A stretch of 64,000 nucleotides of DNA from Debaryomyces hansenii CBS767 (Eukaryota > Ascomycota > Pichiomycetes > Serinales > Debaryomycetaceae): assembly GCF_000006445.2 (NCBI RefSeq), contig NC_006049.2:744001-808000 (forward strand). The letters are read 5' to 3'. Positions 50,318-61,800 of this stretch are shown here, piece after piece. The translations under genes were made by a program, and so were the position numbers. Numbering within the stretch: the first letter of the stretch is position 1; each line of letters begins with the position of its first letter. A model generated the notes under the pieces. The model saw only the letters and a list, made by a program, of their open reading frames with translations, had not been told where the DNA came from and searched no databases.

Positions 50318-50322
50318 TAATT

Positions 50323-50430
50323 GGGGCGAGCTGGGAATTGAACCCAGGGCCTCTCGCATGCTTGTAGTAATCAATTTAGTTTCCTAAACTGTCGCCCAAA
50401 GCGAGAATCATACCACTAGACCACACGCCC
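50323..50430 (-). tRNA. tRNA-Pro(TGG) with intron
   Basis: The 108-bp gene starts GGGCGTGTGGTCTAGTGGTA and ends with the T arm CTGGG-TTCAATT-CCCAG and CTCGCCCC. The anticodon stem CTCGC/GCGAG closes the loop TTTGGG with anticodon TGG. An intron of about 36 nt follows position 37. Both exons closely match S. cerevisiae tRNA-Pro(UGG), which also has an intron here. It lies between ATG18 and DIS3, so close to DIS3 that their promoters must overlap. Confidence 0.95.
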
Positions 50431-50590
50431 AAATTGTTGAAATTCTCTTTGACGCATCCAAACATACTACTTTAATATACTGAATCCTTCTCATGTGACC
50501 ACACCATAGATAGAAAATTTCCTCTAGATGAGGTTAAAGAATCAAAATATTCTTTGTATTAGTAACATTACAGTATATAATAGTCCAAGA

Positions 50591-53566
50591 ATGATTCAAG
50601 ACAGAAAAAGACTTTCGAGTGGGCTTACTGTAACATCGAAAGTATTTGTTCGATCGAGAAACGGTGGAGCTACAAAAATTGTAAGAGAACATTATTTGAG
50701 AAACGATATTCCATGCTACTCTAAGCTATGCAACAAATGTCAACTTGATTTGAAACCAGATTCACATGGACAGTTACCGCAATTCATCTTATCTGAGGAG
50801 CCACAGAAGCTCGGTAAGGGACAACGTCATTATATCGTTTTAGATACCAACATTATATTGCATGCTATTGATTTGTTAGAGAATAATGAGTGTTTTTTTG
50901 ATGTGGTAATTCCACAAACTGTGTTGGATGAAGTTAAGAATAGATCGTTTCCTATTTATCAGAGGATAAGGTCATTGGTTAAGTCTGAGGAGAAGAGATT
51001 TGTGGTTTTTCATAATGAATTCTGTGAATCTACGTACGTAAATCGTGAAAAAAATGAGTCTATAAATGATCGTAATGATAGAGCAATTCGAAAATTCTGT
51101 TCGTGGTTCAAAGGTCATCTTAATGAAGATAACTCGAAGATTCCAATCAGTATTGTCTTGATATGTAACGATAAGGATAATCGTGAGAAGGCTAAGAAGG
51201 AGGGCACTGATGCAAGAGCGTTGGCTGAATATATTGAAGCATTACCCAACGCAGATGACTTACGGGATTTGGTTCCAAACGAACATGAATCATTTGCGGG
51301 TTCCGAGACTATAAACGAAACTTCATTCCCAGAATATTATTCGACATCGAGAATTATGGGTGGTGTTAAAAATGGTACTTTATATCAAGGTATGCTTAAC
51401 ATATCCACTTACAATTTCTTGGAAGGAACTGTACAAGTTCCAGCTTTCAAGAAGCCATTATTAATTCTTGGAACAAAACAATTAAATAGAGCTTTCAATG
51501 GAGATTCTGTTATTGTCGAATTATTGCCAAAAGATAAATGGAGAGAACCATCTACAACGATTATTGAAGAGTCTAATATTGGGGTTAATGATAATGCTGA
51601 TGATGAGGATGATGAAAATGATGTTGAAAATACAGGAATTATTCCAGATAAAGAACGTCAACTTTTGGCACAAGAAGCAATGAAAGTGACATCAGTGTCG
51701 AATGATGATGATAAACTGAAGAGACTTCAACCAACAGCCAAGGTTGTGGGTATAATGAGAAGATCGTGGAGATATTATGTTGGTCAGATTGCTCCATCAT
51801 CTGTCTCTAAAGATCATGACACGGGAAATGTATCGAAGAATTGTTTTGTCATATTGATGGATAAGGTCTTACCTAAAATTAGGATCCGTACAAGAAAATC
51901 GAAAGAATTATTAGGTCAAAGAATTGTTATCGCAGTTGACTCATGGCCATCGACTTCGAAATACCCACAAGGACATTTCGTAAGAAGTTTAGGTGAAATT
52001 GAAAGTGCAGAAGCAGAAACAGAAGCTTTATTGTTAGAGCATGATGTTGAATATAGACCATTTTCTAAAAATGTGTTGGATTGTTTGCCAGAAGAGGGAA
52101 CAAATTGGACTGTTCCACAGAATCTTGATAATGGTGATGAACAGTTAGCTAAAAGAAAGGATTTGAGAGATAAGTTGGTTTGTTCTATTGATCCACCAGG
52201 TTGTGTTGACATTGATGATGCATTGCATGCTCAGAAATTACCTAATGGAAATTATGAGGTTGGTGTTCATATTGCAGATGTTACTCATTTTGTTCGTCCA
52301 AATACTGCATTAGACAACGAAGGTGCTGCGAGAGGTACCTCAGTCTATTTGGTAGATAAGAGAATTGATATGTTACCAATGTTATTAGGTACAAATTTGT
52401 GTTCCTTAAGACCATTTGTCGAAAGATATGCTTTCTCGGTCATTTGGGAATTAGATGAAGACGCTAATATCGTGAACGTTAATTATATGAAATCTATTAT
52501 AAAATCAAGGGAGGCATTCTCGTATGAACAAGCACAATTAAGAATCGATGACAAGTCTCAAACTGATGAATTAACGAAATCAATGAGAATCTTATTAAAC
52601 TTATCTAAAAAGTTGAAGCAAAAAAGATTAGACGCGGGTGCATTGAACTTGGCTTCACCAGAAGTTAAAGTTCATATGGATAGCGAAACGTCGGATCCTG
52701 GTGAAGTTGAAATTAAGAAATTACTCGAAACTAATTCATTAGTTGAAGAGTTTATGTTGTTTGCAAATATATCTGTTGCAAGAAAAATCTTTGATGCGTA
52801 TCCACAAACTGCAATGTTAAGAAGACATGCACCACCACCAGCTACTAATTTTGAGACTTTAAATGAAATGTTAAGAATTCGTAAAACAGGCATGTCAGTT
52901 TCGTTGGAATCATCTAAGTCTTTAGCTGACTCCTTGGACCGTTGCAATGATCCAAAAGATCCATACTTTAATACGTTGTTGCGTATTTTATCCACTAGAT
53001 GTATGATGGCGGCAGAATATTTCCCATCGAGCTCGTATGGATACCCAGAATTTAGACATTATGGTTTAGCTGTTGATATCTATACCCATTTCACATCCCC
53101 AATTAGAAGGTACTGTGATGTGGTTGCTCATAGACAACTAGCAGGTGCAATTGGTTATGAAAACTTAGATTTAAGTCATAGAGATAAAAATAAGATGGAA
53201 CTTATTGTTAAAAACATCAACAGACGTCATAGAAATGCTCAGTTTGCTGGAAGAGCAAGTATTGAATATTACGTTGGACAAGTCATGAGAAATAATGAGT
53301 CTACCCAGGAAGGTTACGTCATCAAATGTTTTAATAACGGTATTGTTGTTTTAGTTCCAAAGTTCGGGGTGGAAGGTTTAATCAAATTAGATATGCTAGG
53401 TGATGCAAATTCTGCAGAGTATAATGAAGATAAGTTTGAATTAACATTTACTGACTTCTCTGGAAAGAAGAGATGTGTCGGTGTTTTCGATAAAGTTACA
53501 GTTAACATTAAGTCAATTAAGGATGAAATTACTGGTAAAAGAAAGGCTCAATTGATGTTGCAATAA
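50591..53566 (+). CDS. DIS3: Exosome catalytic subunit Dis3/Rrp44
   Basis: Dis3 is the 3'-to-5' exonuclease and endonuclease of the RNA exosome, in nucleus and cytoplasm. From the ATG at 50591 the protein has 991 residues. It starts [19 protein letters not shown], which aligns with yeast Dis3. An upstream in-frame ATG at 50528 would add 21 residues. The CR3 cysteines lie in [15 protein letters not shown]. The PIN endonuclease domain has [20 protein letters not shown] and [11 protein letters not shown]. Cold-shock-type domains lead to the RNB domain, with active-site aspartates in [14 protein letters not shown] near residues 540-543. The S1 domain is at the end ([11 protein letters not shown]). 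A CTG codon at 51716-51718 falls where yeast has Ser. Convergent with RIB3. Confidence 0.96.
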   Translation: MIQDRKRLSSGLTVTSKVFVRSRNGGATKIVREHYLRNDIPCYSKLCNKCQLDLKPDSHGQLPQFILSEEPQKLGKGQRHYIVLDTNIILHAIDLLENNECFFDVVIPQTVLDEVKNRSFPIYQRIRSLVKSEEKRFVVFHNEFCESTYVNREKNESINDRNDRAIRKFCSWFKGHLNEDNSKIPISIVLICNDKDNREKAKKEGTDARALAEYIEALPNADDLRDLVPNEHESFAGSETINETSFPEYYSTSRIMGGVKNGTLYQGMLNISTYNFLEGTVQVPAFKKPLLILGTKQLNRAFNGDSVIVELLPKDKWREPSTTIIEESNIGVNDNADDEDDENDVENTGIIPDKERQLLAQEAMKVTSVSNDDDKLKRLQPTAKVVGIMRRSWRYYVGQIAPSSVSKDHDTGNVSKNCFVILMDKVLPKIRIRTRKSKELLGQRIVIAVDSWPSTSKYPQGHFVRSLGEIESAEAETEALLLEHDVEYRPFSKNVLDCLPEEGTNWTVPQNLDNGDEQLAKRKDLRDKLVCSIDPPGCVDIDDALHAQKLPNGNYEVGVHIADVTHFVRPNTALDNEGAARGTSVYLVDKRIDMLPMLLGTNLCSLRPFVERYAFSVIWELDEDANIVNVNYMKSIIKSREAFSYEQAQLRIDDKSQTDELTKSMRILLNLSKKLKQKRLDAGALNLASPEVKVHMDSETSDPGEVEIKKLLETNSLVEEFMLFANISVARKIFDAYPQTAMLRRHAPPPATNFETLNEMLRIRKTGMSVSLESSKSLADSLDRCNDPKDPYFNTLLRILSTRCMMAAEYFPSSSYGYPEFRHYGLAVDIYTHFTSPIRRYCDVVAHRQLAGAIGYENLDLSHRDKNKMELIVKNINRRHRNAQFAGRASIEYYVGQVMRNNESTQEGYVIKCFNNGIVVLVPKFGVEGLIKLDMLGDANSAEYNEDKFELTFTDFSGKKRCVGVFDKVTVNIKSIKDEITGKRKAQLMLQ

Positions 53567-53629
53567 CCAAACCTAAGTATATATATATATCTTTACATAC
53601 AATAATAGAAAACCTTTTTAGAAGTTAAC

Positions 53630-54244
53630 TTATTGCGAAATATGTTCGACAAGTTGTTCAATAGTAATCATTTTAATATTATGCGTCTTTGAGAATTTAG
53701 TACAATCATCTAATCTCATCATCAAACCATCTTCATCTCTCACCATTTCACAAATAACAGCTGCTGGTTGTAATCCTGCCAACTCGCATAATTGAACTCC
53801 AGCTTCAGTATGACCTCTTCTCTTCTTCAATAAGCCAGGTACTGCTCTTAATGGCAAAATATGGCCTGGTCTTATGAAGTCTACCGGCTTCGAATTTGGA
53901 TCTGCCAATTTGGTAGAAGTCAAAGCTCTATCATGCGCAGATATACCCGTGGTCGTGCCATCAGCATAATCGCAAGTAACGGTGTAAGCAGTACCATGTC
54001 TGTCTGTTTCATTCGCCAACATTGGATGTAAGTTCAACGCATCTGCTCTTTCAGTAGATAATGGAACACACACATATCCAGATGAATAACGGACCAAAAA
54101 TGCCATTTTTTCTTGTGTCATCAATTCGGCAGACATAATCAAGTCTCCTTCGTTTTCACGACTTTCGTCATCCATAACGATTAAATATTCTCCATTCTTG
54201 AACGCTTCAATAGCTTCTGGGATCGAAACGAATTTAGCAGACAT
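53630..54244 (-). CDS. RIB3: 3,4-dihydroxy-2-butanone 4-phosphate synthase
   Basis: The enzyme converts ribulose-5-phosphate to the four-carbon unit of riboflavin. The 204-residue protein carries family motifs: MDDESRENEGDLIMSAE near residue 25 (metal- and substrate-binding Glu residues), ATPE-region equivalents, TTTGISAHDRALT, RPGHILPLRA and RRGHTEAGVQLCELAG near residue 145. Length is that of the monofunctional yeast enzyme (208), not fused to GTP cyclohydrolase II as in bacteria. Stops of RIB3 and DIS3 are 63 bp apart. The 1.26-kb upstream region is long for such a gene. Some yeasts of this clade overproduce riboflavin under iron limitation; no specific element for that was recognised here. 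Confidence 0.96.
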   Translation of the reverse strand: MSAKFVSIPEAIEAFKNGEYLIVMDDESRENEGDLIMSAELMTQEKMAFLVRYSSGYVCVPLSTERADALNLHPMLANETDRHGTAYTVTCDYADGTTTGISAHDRALTSTKLADPNSKPVDFIRPGHILPLRAVPGLLKKRRGHTEAGVQLCELAGLQPAAVICEMVRDEDGLMMRLDDCTKFSKTHNIKMITIEQLVEHISQ

Positions 54245-55504
54245 GTTTACTAATACCTAAGAAAGTCTTAATCTGAGAGATATGGTTTATACAATATCTG
54301 TATTTTATATCGTTACCATGCAATATATAGGGCCTTATATAAAATTCGTTATTCTGAATCTCGCTGATTCATATTTCTGCTGATTTATTTTTCATCCCGC
54401 AGTCGGAATAAATTTTACTAATAATTAGAAGAATTTGGCTAATGAATTGAGCTGTCACTTCACTTTGCATTATTAGACAGGCATAGCCTTTGAATTTGAC
54501 ATGATAACAACAATAAGCCTAATTTTCGTATCTAATTTTATACGTTGTATCTTCTCCGTTTAACGGACTATTATTGAAATTGTTATTGTAAGTTTCACGT
54601 GATATTATAGTTTGTTACCAACCCGAAGAACTGGGCAATAGAATGGTACATTGTCGGACGATACACCGTAGTACTGAACGTAGTCAAACCAATGGGAGGT
54701 AGTTTTGATGGGGAGCATCGTCAATATCGGTGAATCGTTGATTCACAGGAATCAAAGCCCTTTGAAAGTAGGAGGATTTGCCTGTGATCGGTATTTCAAT
54801 GAAGTGGACTTTCGGACATAGGAAAACCATTCTATGTCATAACTCTATTTTGCTCGGTTGAGTACATTTTGCGTTCTGTAAATCTCGGTTCTGCAGAACG
54901 AATTTTTACACCAAGGACCATATAGGACACTTTGTCTTTGAATATTACCGTATCATAGTACAACTACTAGTTCGTAACGTAGATAGCGTAATGGGTGTAT
55001 TTTGTGCTTAGTAGAACACTCTGGGTCAATAGTATTTTAGAATTGCTTGTGCAATTTTTAGAGATTTTTACAAATAACCCAAATTTTCGCAGCCAGTATT
55101 AATTGTAGTGAAACTTGTCATTCGAAAAGAGGAAGGATTAATACAGTTCAATATAAGATATTATATAAACAATATAACACACAGGATAAAAGATGAGTAG
55201 CCACGAATGTAAATGGTTTCTTTCCGATGATTCAGTATGTCGATGTCTCAGTACGTTCTGCAAAACTAGAGAAGCACCTTCAAGAAAACATTTTTTTCAA
55301 ACCATAGCTTTTTTTTTTTTGGTTAGGAACAGGACTCTGACGCCTTAATAGTCCTTTTCTAGCTATATCCTTAGTTATATGGGCTGTAAAGCAAAGTAGT
55401 ATGATATCATATTTTTTGTATGGTTGGCGCACGACCTACAATTTAGATAAAAATCATAGGATTAATAGGATTAGAATGGCGTCTCGATAAGATTCCAATC
55501 TGCA
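54245..55504. other. 1.26 kb RIB3 upstream intergenic region with several inverted repeats
   Basis: No recognisable protein or known RNA gene. TCACGTGA (Cbf1-type) is at 54595-54602 and a CCAAT box is near 54690. Three perfect inverted repeats cluster within 180 bp: 54730-54746 (7-bp arms, 3-nt loop), 54815-54838 (7-bp arms, 10-nt loop) and 54898-54909 (12-bp palindrome). A TATA-like TATATAAAC near 55160 precedes a 51-codon ATG frame (55193-55348) with four cysteines. A T12 run lies at 55309-55320. The structured part could be a non-coding RNA or clustered binding sites; I could not match it to U1-U6 snRNA, U3 or SRP RNA. Confidence 0.5.
54595..54602. promoter_or_regulatory. Cbf1-type TCACGTGA site
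   Basis: Palindromic octamer about 350 bp upstream of the RIB3 ATG, identical to the octamers upstream of ROD1 and between PKH and AVO1. Confidence 0.45.
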
Positions 55505-55930
55505 ATGGAATCTACACCAGAGTTCAGTAAGTCGATAACTGCAACGTTTCCCGGAGACGAAGAAAATGAATTCACGTTTCATAAGATAGAATTAAACGAT
55601 AAAATAATATTAAACGTTCTAATCAATGGAGTCATGGACACAACGTTCGATATTCCAGTATCTTCAAAGTCATCGATTAATGCGTACTCTAATTTAAGTA
55701 TCAGTGAAGATGGGGGAGTAGAGCCTGTAATAATAATCGGAGATTACAGCAACCTTAAAATACAAGTGGTTGCATCTCAAATTGGAAAATTGGTGCTCGT
55801 ATCTCAAGAACCAAAAAACTTAATTTTATCAATTGGATCAAGATGGTTTGGCAAGGGTAACGAAACAGACGAGAATGACTTTAACAAATTAATGTTTGTT
55901 TTAGATAATGTCAAACAATTATTAAAATAG
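55505..55930 (+). CDS. Small protein resembling proteasome assembly chaperone 3
   Basis: This 141-residue protein has a beta-rich pattern with short strands, such as DKIILNVLINGVMDTTFDIPV, LKIQVVASQIGKLVLVSQE and NLILSIGSRWF, then a final helix FNKLMFVLDNVKQLL. The order and the MESTPEFSKSITATF-type opening resemble PAC3/PSMG3 (yeast Irc25/Poc3). That protein pairs with Poc4/PAC4 to assemble the alpha ring of the 20S proteasome. Sequence identity in this family is very low, so the call is tentative. No signal peptide or membrane segment is seen. It converges on WRS1 with about 75 bp between stops. Confidence 0.5.
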   Translation: MESTPEFSKSITATFPGDEENEFTFHKIELNDKIILNVLINGVMDTTFDIPVSSKSSINAYSNLSISEDGGVEPVIIIGDYSNLKIQVVASQIGKLVLVSQEPKNLILSIGSRWFGKGNETDENDFNKLMFVLDNVKQLLK

Positions 55931-56006
55931 GAGGTCTACGATTATAGAGTATATTACACTAATAAATATTATGAGGTTTTTGCATTATATAGTTGTATGG
56001 GAAAAT

Positions 56007-57272
56007 CTACTTTCTTGGGGTAGCTGGGACCAATCTTTCCTTTTGACCGTATACTAATTTGTGTGGTTTCATGAATGAGTCTACGAGTTCTGGGGTAATC
56101 TTGCTTCTTCTTTCTTGGTATTCTGCAACAAAGTTTTGGATAACGTCGATACATTCTTTCTTCATTTCACCAGACAAAAGGTCACCAGATCTGTAGTCCT
56201 TTGCTAATTTTTCTAATTTATCGTCATCGTAACTGAAGAACGATAAATATTGATAAGCAACATCGATATCTGGGTCACCACCGTGTTGCCTATGTTCTTC
56301 GACAGAAGTTTTACCTCCAGAAAATGCGTATTTATTAATTTTCTTCTGGATTTGCTTTTGAGTATCACCCATGAAAATAGCAGTAGTGGTATCAGATGCA
56401 GACATCTTAGTGGAAGAGCCCTGTAAAGCTGGGAAAAACTTAGCATGAATTAAAGATGGTTTCGAGAATTTTAATTTATCGGCAACATCACGACACACTC
56501 TGAAGTATGGATCTTGATCAATAGCACATGGAATCAAACATGGGGTCTTTGGAGGTAAATCCAAAACACCCGGGAAAGATGATGGGAAAGCTGTTGCAAT
56601 TTGAATACTGGCGAAATGAATTTTTCCGATACAATCGGAATCTTGAAATCCAAAGACTGCTTTAGCAGTTGATGTGGTAATTTGTCTAGATGTTCTAACA
56701 ACATTTTCATAAAATGCACTATTCATGTAATCCAAATCAGAAAATATAAAGGTATTTTCAGGATTGAACCCAACCGCGATGATATCTTTGGCATTAGCCT
56801 TGGAGAAGCTCTTCACATCATCGATGGTCAATTTTGGCTTGAAAAGGAACTTTTCATCATCAGTTAATTCGATCACTAATGGAACATCGAACACATCTTG
56901 TAACCACTTGGTAAAGATAAATGGAACCATATGGCCTAAATGCATCGAATCTGAAGAAGGTCCTCTACCCGTATATAAAAAGAACGATTCACCATGTTCG
57001 TACAACCCCAAGATTTTGGTAAGATCTCTTTCCGAAAAAAACACACCTCTCTTTAAAAATGGATGTGGTTCATGTCCAGTAACATCTTTGAACTTCTGCA
57101 AGGTTTCTTGCGTGATAGGTCTGGTACCAAATTGTTTAATCAATTTTTCATAGTCTATATCTTGAGGCTTTCCGTCAACCACGGCACCTTCTACTTCCCA
57201 AGGAGTGATTTTTTGATCCGCAGCACCGATATTTAACTTATTGACCTCCTCTTCAAGCTTAGGTACTGACAT
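56007..57272 (-). CDS. WRS1: Cytosolic tryptophanyl-tRNA synthetase
   Basis: The enzyme charges tRNA-Trp in the cytosol. The 421-residue class I synthetase has the HIGH-like motif DSMHLGHMVPF near residue 112 and the KMSKS-like motif TKMSASDTT near residue 290. It also has eukaryotic-type segments LFKPKLTIDDVKSFSKANAKD and PCLIPCAIDQDPYFRVCRD. No presequence is present (MSVPKLEEEVNKLNIG), so this is the cytosolic enzyme. Length fits yeast Wrs1 (432). A TGACTCT variant of the Gcn4 site is at 57339-57345, 67 bp upstream, plausible for a synthetase gene but weak. Confidence 0.95.
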   Translation of the reverse strand: MSVPKLEEEVNKLNIGAADQKITPWEVEGAVVDGKPQDIDYEKLIKQFGTRPITQETLQKFKDVTGHEPHPFLKRGVFFSERDLTKILGLYEHGESFFLYTGRGPSSDSMHLGHMVPFIFTKWLQDVFDVPLVIELTDDEKFLFKPKLTIDDVKSFSKANAKDIIAVGFNPENTFIFSDLDYMNSAFYENVVRTSRQITTSTAKAVFGFQDSDCIGKIHFASIQIATAFPSSFPGVLDLPPKTPCLIPCAIDQDPYFRVCRDVADKLKFSKPSLIHAKFFPALQGSSTKMSASDTTTAIFMGDTQKQIQKKINKYAFSGGKTSVEEHRQHGGDPDIDVAYQYLSFFSYDDDKLEKLAKDYRSGDLLSGEMKKECIDVIQNFVAEYQERRSKITPELVDSFMKPHKLVYGQKERLVPATPRK

Positions 57273-57608
57273 CTTCGTTTTTCTCTTATATGATTACCAA
57301 TTGTCAGAAAAATTAGATCAACAAGATGGGTGATTTTATGACTCTACAGAATAATTTTCCTGCGAAGAGCCGTACAGGAAAGCTTAGGAATTGCAGTTTA
57401 AACAGTTGAAATTTTTTTAAATGTAACTAACAACTATATTAATACATCAAGTAAATATACATCAAGACTACATACGTTTAAAGTAAACTATTTTAAATCG
57501 TAAAATTATTGTTTATTTTTAAACCCATGCAAGAAAAAACAACAGAAAAACTAATATAAACAAATTTTAAACCCTCTTTTTAAATCCTATATATGTAGAT
57601 ATAAAGTT
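57273..57608. other. WRS1 promoter and RPL27 3' flank
   Basis: A 336-bp gap between two minus-strand genes. It is AT-rich with A and T runs and holds a single TGACTCT at 57339-57345 as a possible weak Gcn4 site. No gene is seen. Confidence 0.5.
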
Positions 57609-58368
57609 TTAAAAGTTAAGTTTAGTGAAGAACCATTTGTTTTTACCAGCTTGGTGCTTTTCTTCTAAGGCCTTCTTGACAACTTTCTTAGCTTCTTCTC
57701 TTTGAGTTGGTTCTTCTAAGGTTTCAGATGAAACAACAGACTTGAAAGATTCAACATCTAAAGAGTATCTTGTTGGCATTAAGTGGTTGTAGTTGACTAA
57801 TTTGACGAATGGCTTAACCTTAGTTCTCTTAGCAGTCTTCTTGGCACCTAAGTTCTTGGTGACCTTCAATGGGTATCTTTCAATACCAACAACAATGGCG
57901 TGTGCGAATGGGTGTGCCTTGGTACCTTCGTCATGTGGCTTGACAATGACGACTTTCTTACCAGCGAAACGACCACGAACGACAATAGCTATATATATGT
58001 TAGTATTCCGTATTCTGTACATCTCTAACCTTTCGACGGTACTCTGAGCCTTCTATTATCTGGTTTTCGATCTCCTCCGAATTTTTCACTTTATTTTTCA
58101 TATCAATTTTTCACTTCAATATGTCCATTTTCAACTTTCTGTCTTCAACCAACTATTGATTCTTACGCCATATCATTACTCCGTGATTCTCTTACTGTGA
58201 ATACCGCATCATCTCGTTCAATTCTTGTGTTTCTTACGGTTTTTTCCCACCCATCAAATCCTTCACCTCTCATCCTGAATTCTGCTCCGAGTTCCCGTCT
58301 ATGTGGTTTAAATTAAATCTAAAGTCTTGATACATACCAACTTTACCTGATTTAATGAATTTAGCCAT
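57609..58368 (-). CDS. RPL27: 60S ribosomal protein eL27 (one intron)
   Basis: eL27 is a component of the large ribosomal subunit. Exon 1 is 58338-58368 ([10 protein letters not shown] plus one base) and exon 2 is 57609-57988. The 349-bp intron (57989-58337) has donor GTATGT, branch point TACTAAC at 57999-58005 and 3' ATATAG. The spliced product has 136 residues, the exact length of yeast Rpl27. It contains [20 protein letters not shown] (the KOW motif) and ends [10 protein letters not shown]. The long intron right after the start region is typical of yeast ribosomal protein genes. I looked for a C/D snoRNA in the intron and saw no clear C box. Confidence 0.97.
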
Positions 58369-58894
58369 TTTGTGATGTTAAATATGCAATATATCTACCT
58401 ATTCAATTTCAGTAATAAAAAATTTTATCAATTTTTATTCACTAAGTGGTTGACGAGGTCTTCCAGAGCATCACCAAACCGGTGCAGTGACTTTTGAAAA
58501 ATTTATTGTGACTTGTGACACAAAACAAATCCGGTAATTGCGATACCGGGTAACCGATAAATGTCGTGTGCTGTCAATGAGACCAGACGGTCTGTAAATC
58601 TAGGCGCCCCGTAAATCATGTGAAGGTTTGTGACTGCTATTGCCTAATCCGTATAGCAGTATCAAAACAGCGTTTTGGCTATACATAAGGATGGCTAGGG
58701 GTGCTAATGGACCGGTAGGGAAGGTCTGAGAGACGAGGCCCCTATAGAACGGCAGAAAACGACAGGAGGTAGATGTAGACGGATCCGGAGTCGTCATATG
58801 TTAGGTTTGGAGCTCATAGGGCGTTCGTGCTACATTGATGGGAAAATAACTTATAGTTCAGATTTTAGCGAATATATAGGGATACAAGAAATAA
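58369..58894. promoter_or_regulatory. RPL27 promoter and PKH 3' flank
   Basis: In this 526-bp gap a Reb1-type CGGGTAA at 58547-58553 lies about 180 bp upstream of the RPL27 ATG. It overlaps a perfect inverted repeat CCGGTA/TACCGG (58531-58536, 58544-58549). An RRPE-like TGAAAAATTT is at 58495-58504. The right half is comparatively GC-rich but has no supported gene. Confidence 0.55.
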
Positions 58895-61800
58895 CTACTT
58901 CTTTCTTTGGCTTCGGGCCAAAAACTTCGAATTCATGGAAGTGATGTTCTTGCTGGCCGAATTGGACGACTGGTTGGGGCTCGAAGGAAGAATCACGTAC
59001 TTATTCTGCGTTTCTTTGGTGAAACTAGTGCGTTTAGACTCGTTAGGAATGTGGTTCGCATTGTTCGATACAGCAAGCTGGGCTGCATGCAACAAACCGC
59101 CATCCTGGTACGCTTCGGTGGGAGATGCGAGGCCCGTTGAGTGGTTGATCGAGTTATGATGGGTGTTGATTGGAGGTGGTGGCTTGCGTTTCACCGATTT
59201 ACCCTTGAGTCTGTGGGCAAGCATATTTTCCTTGTGACGGGTCTTGCTCTCAGTGGAAGCAGGGCTAACCGCCCGCTCTATAGCCTTTTGTTTCTCCACG
59301 GGCGATACCGTCCTTTTGGTGGCTTTAGTAAATACTGGCGACTCCACTGGCTTTGGTGACGATCTGGTTGGCGGTGACTTCGACGTTTTAGGTTTAACAG
59401 GCTCACTCTCGCTAACTCCCAAAATCTCCCTTTCAAATTGGTTAAGCTTGGATCTTGCTAATGATTCTGTCCATTGGTTGATATCAAACTTCTCTATCTC
59501 GAATACAAACGTGGTTATCGACGATTCGATGGCAAATATACCGGTAGAAGGCATTCCCTTTTGAAATTTGGCTGTACTTGTAGATACAACTTCCTTGAAC
59601 TGGATAAATGGATAGTTTAACTTAATTTCATTGATTAAGGCATATTCAGAATCGATATCGTTACGGTAGAAAATCAATACTCGTCCATGTGAAGTAACCA
59701 TCATTGTACATGTTATGCCTTTATCTAAAGTTTGTCGAGCAGCATTAGAGCCATTGCCAGAACTTGAGTCTGCGTTGTCATTGCCTTTATTCCCTGGTAA
59801 TAAAAACTTCTTGAGCTTTGAGGACTTGCTTTGTTTGCCAGACGTGCCGCTTGCCGGATTGTTACTACTATCTGTCGATGATCTTGGAAGTGTAGGGTTA
59901 GCTAGCTCTTCAATATCCTTATAAGTAGTAATTGCCTTCGACTCATCTTCGTCGACGGTATCTCCCTCGAGGCTTGAAACAGATCCCCTTAATCCCTTAC
60001 TAGGTCCATGCACAACATGGGATAAGAAGCTTGAGCTACCTCTAGACTTCGTCGCTTGTAACTTCGTAGCGTAGTCTAAAGGTGCGTTATGCAAAATACC
60101 TTTGTACCTCCTTTCAAAAACTTCAGTTAATTGCTTTGAGAATATTACTGGTCCTATTTTCATTATTCTTTCATCTGGATGTGTCAAATAACTTGCCCAC
60201 GCTATTTCTAATGAACTTATTGGGGTTGGTTCCATAATTTCTGGTTTCGATTTTTTCTTAGGTTGTTTTTTTTGATGGGGTGGGGCCCTAGAGAACGAAG
60301 CTCGAGTATTAACTGTTGGCCTCAAAATATTGGTTCCTGGAATATAATCAGCAGCAGATAGCACCCTTGAGCTACCACCAGCACTGCTACTAGATCTAGA
60401 TTCAGTCTTACTTACCGGTACATTCTCATCTAAGCCATCGTTAGAATTCGTTTCCAAATCTAGGAGATCAGTATCAGACGAATCGTCTTTCTTATTTAAA
60501 ACAAATGCTGCGACAGAGGCTGGATTAACAGGTTTACCATTAGCCCTATTCGCAGACCCCCCATTAGCCAACTTCTTACTCTTTCTTGAAGATCCTTGGG
60601 TCGGTTCGTTTAGTTCGGGTACTTTCATCATCGATTTAGCATTCATTTTATAAGGTCCCAATTCAGGAGGCGAAGAATTCCAAATAAGGTCCGTGTCATT
60701 CCATTTTACGGATTGGAAAAAGAAATGCTTTTGAATTTGTGGAATGGTAATACGCTTGGAAGGTTGTAAAACCAATATTTTCTTAATTAAATCTCTAACG
60801 ATCATCGGAAAACCGGCACTAAACGCATATTGCAACTTAGTAATCTTTTGAAAAGTGAGGTATTCATTAGTGGCCTTGAATGGTGGTTTACCAGCAATCA
60901 TTTGATAGACTATACAACCGAAGGCCCAAATATCACCTGGCTTACCACAGTATTTATTTTCCAATAATTCTGGCGACACGTACTCGGCTGTACCAACGAA
61001 CGATTTAGCTCTAACATCAACCGGATAGTCTTCACTTTCATCGTTCTTCTTTTCTAATATTCTTGCAGTACCAAAATCAGTAATTTGAATTCTTAATTTA
61101 TCATCAAGCAAGATATTTTCCGGCTTAATATCCCTGTGAACAACACCATTATCGTGCATATACTTGATTGCATCCAAAATTTGAGCACCGAAGTACCGAA
61201 CACAATCTTCGTTAAGTGTGCTATACTTTTTAATTAAAGTCAATAATTCCCCATTGGATGCATAATCAAGAACGAAATAAAGCGACGCTTTATCTTGAAA
61301 TGTAAAATACAATGAAATGATACCAACTCTGTTGCTTAAACGATTTAAAGCATGCTTTTCTATATTAACGTATTTTACTTTCTTTTCTTTTATAATATGT
61401 CTCTTGTCTAATATTTTTACTGCGTATTTCTGTGAGGTGTGTTTATCTGTAGCTAAAACCACAGTCGAGTACGATCCTTCACCTAGCGATTTACCAAATT
61501 CAAAATCTTGCACACCTCGTTTGATAAGCCTAAATTTTGATTTTTTATCCTCTACTTTTCTTACGGCTGCACCCCTATCATTCCAGTTTTCGTTGTTATT
61601 CTGAGCTACTGATGGGTCAAGATTAGATTCTTGCGCCTGAAAATCGCCCAAACTTTCCGCAGTTGGCGTTGGCGTAGAATCAACGAGGTTCATGAATTCT
61701 GCTTCAGTCGTCGGAGTGTCCAATAATACATTAAGCGACGAATTAGTTACCGCATGATGGTCCCTTGGATTGAAATCAAACGATGTCGACGAATTGGGCG

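Noticed and set aside
55193..55504. Intron joining the 55193 frame to the chaperone-like gene
   Set aside because: A GTATGT donor exists, but no TACTAAC branch point lies before 55505.
57989..58337. snoRNA inside the long RPL27 intron
   Set aside because: No RTGATGA C box with a paired D box was visible on the sense strand.
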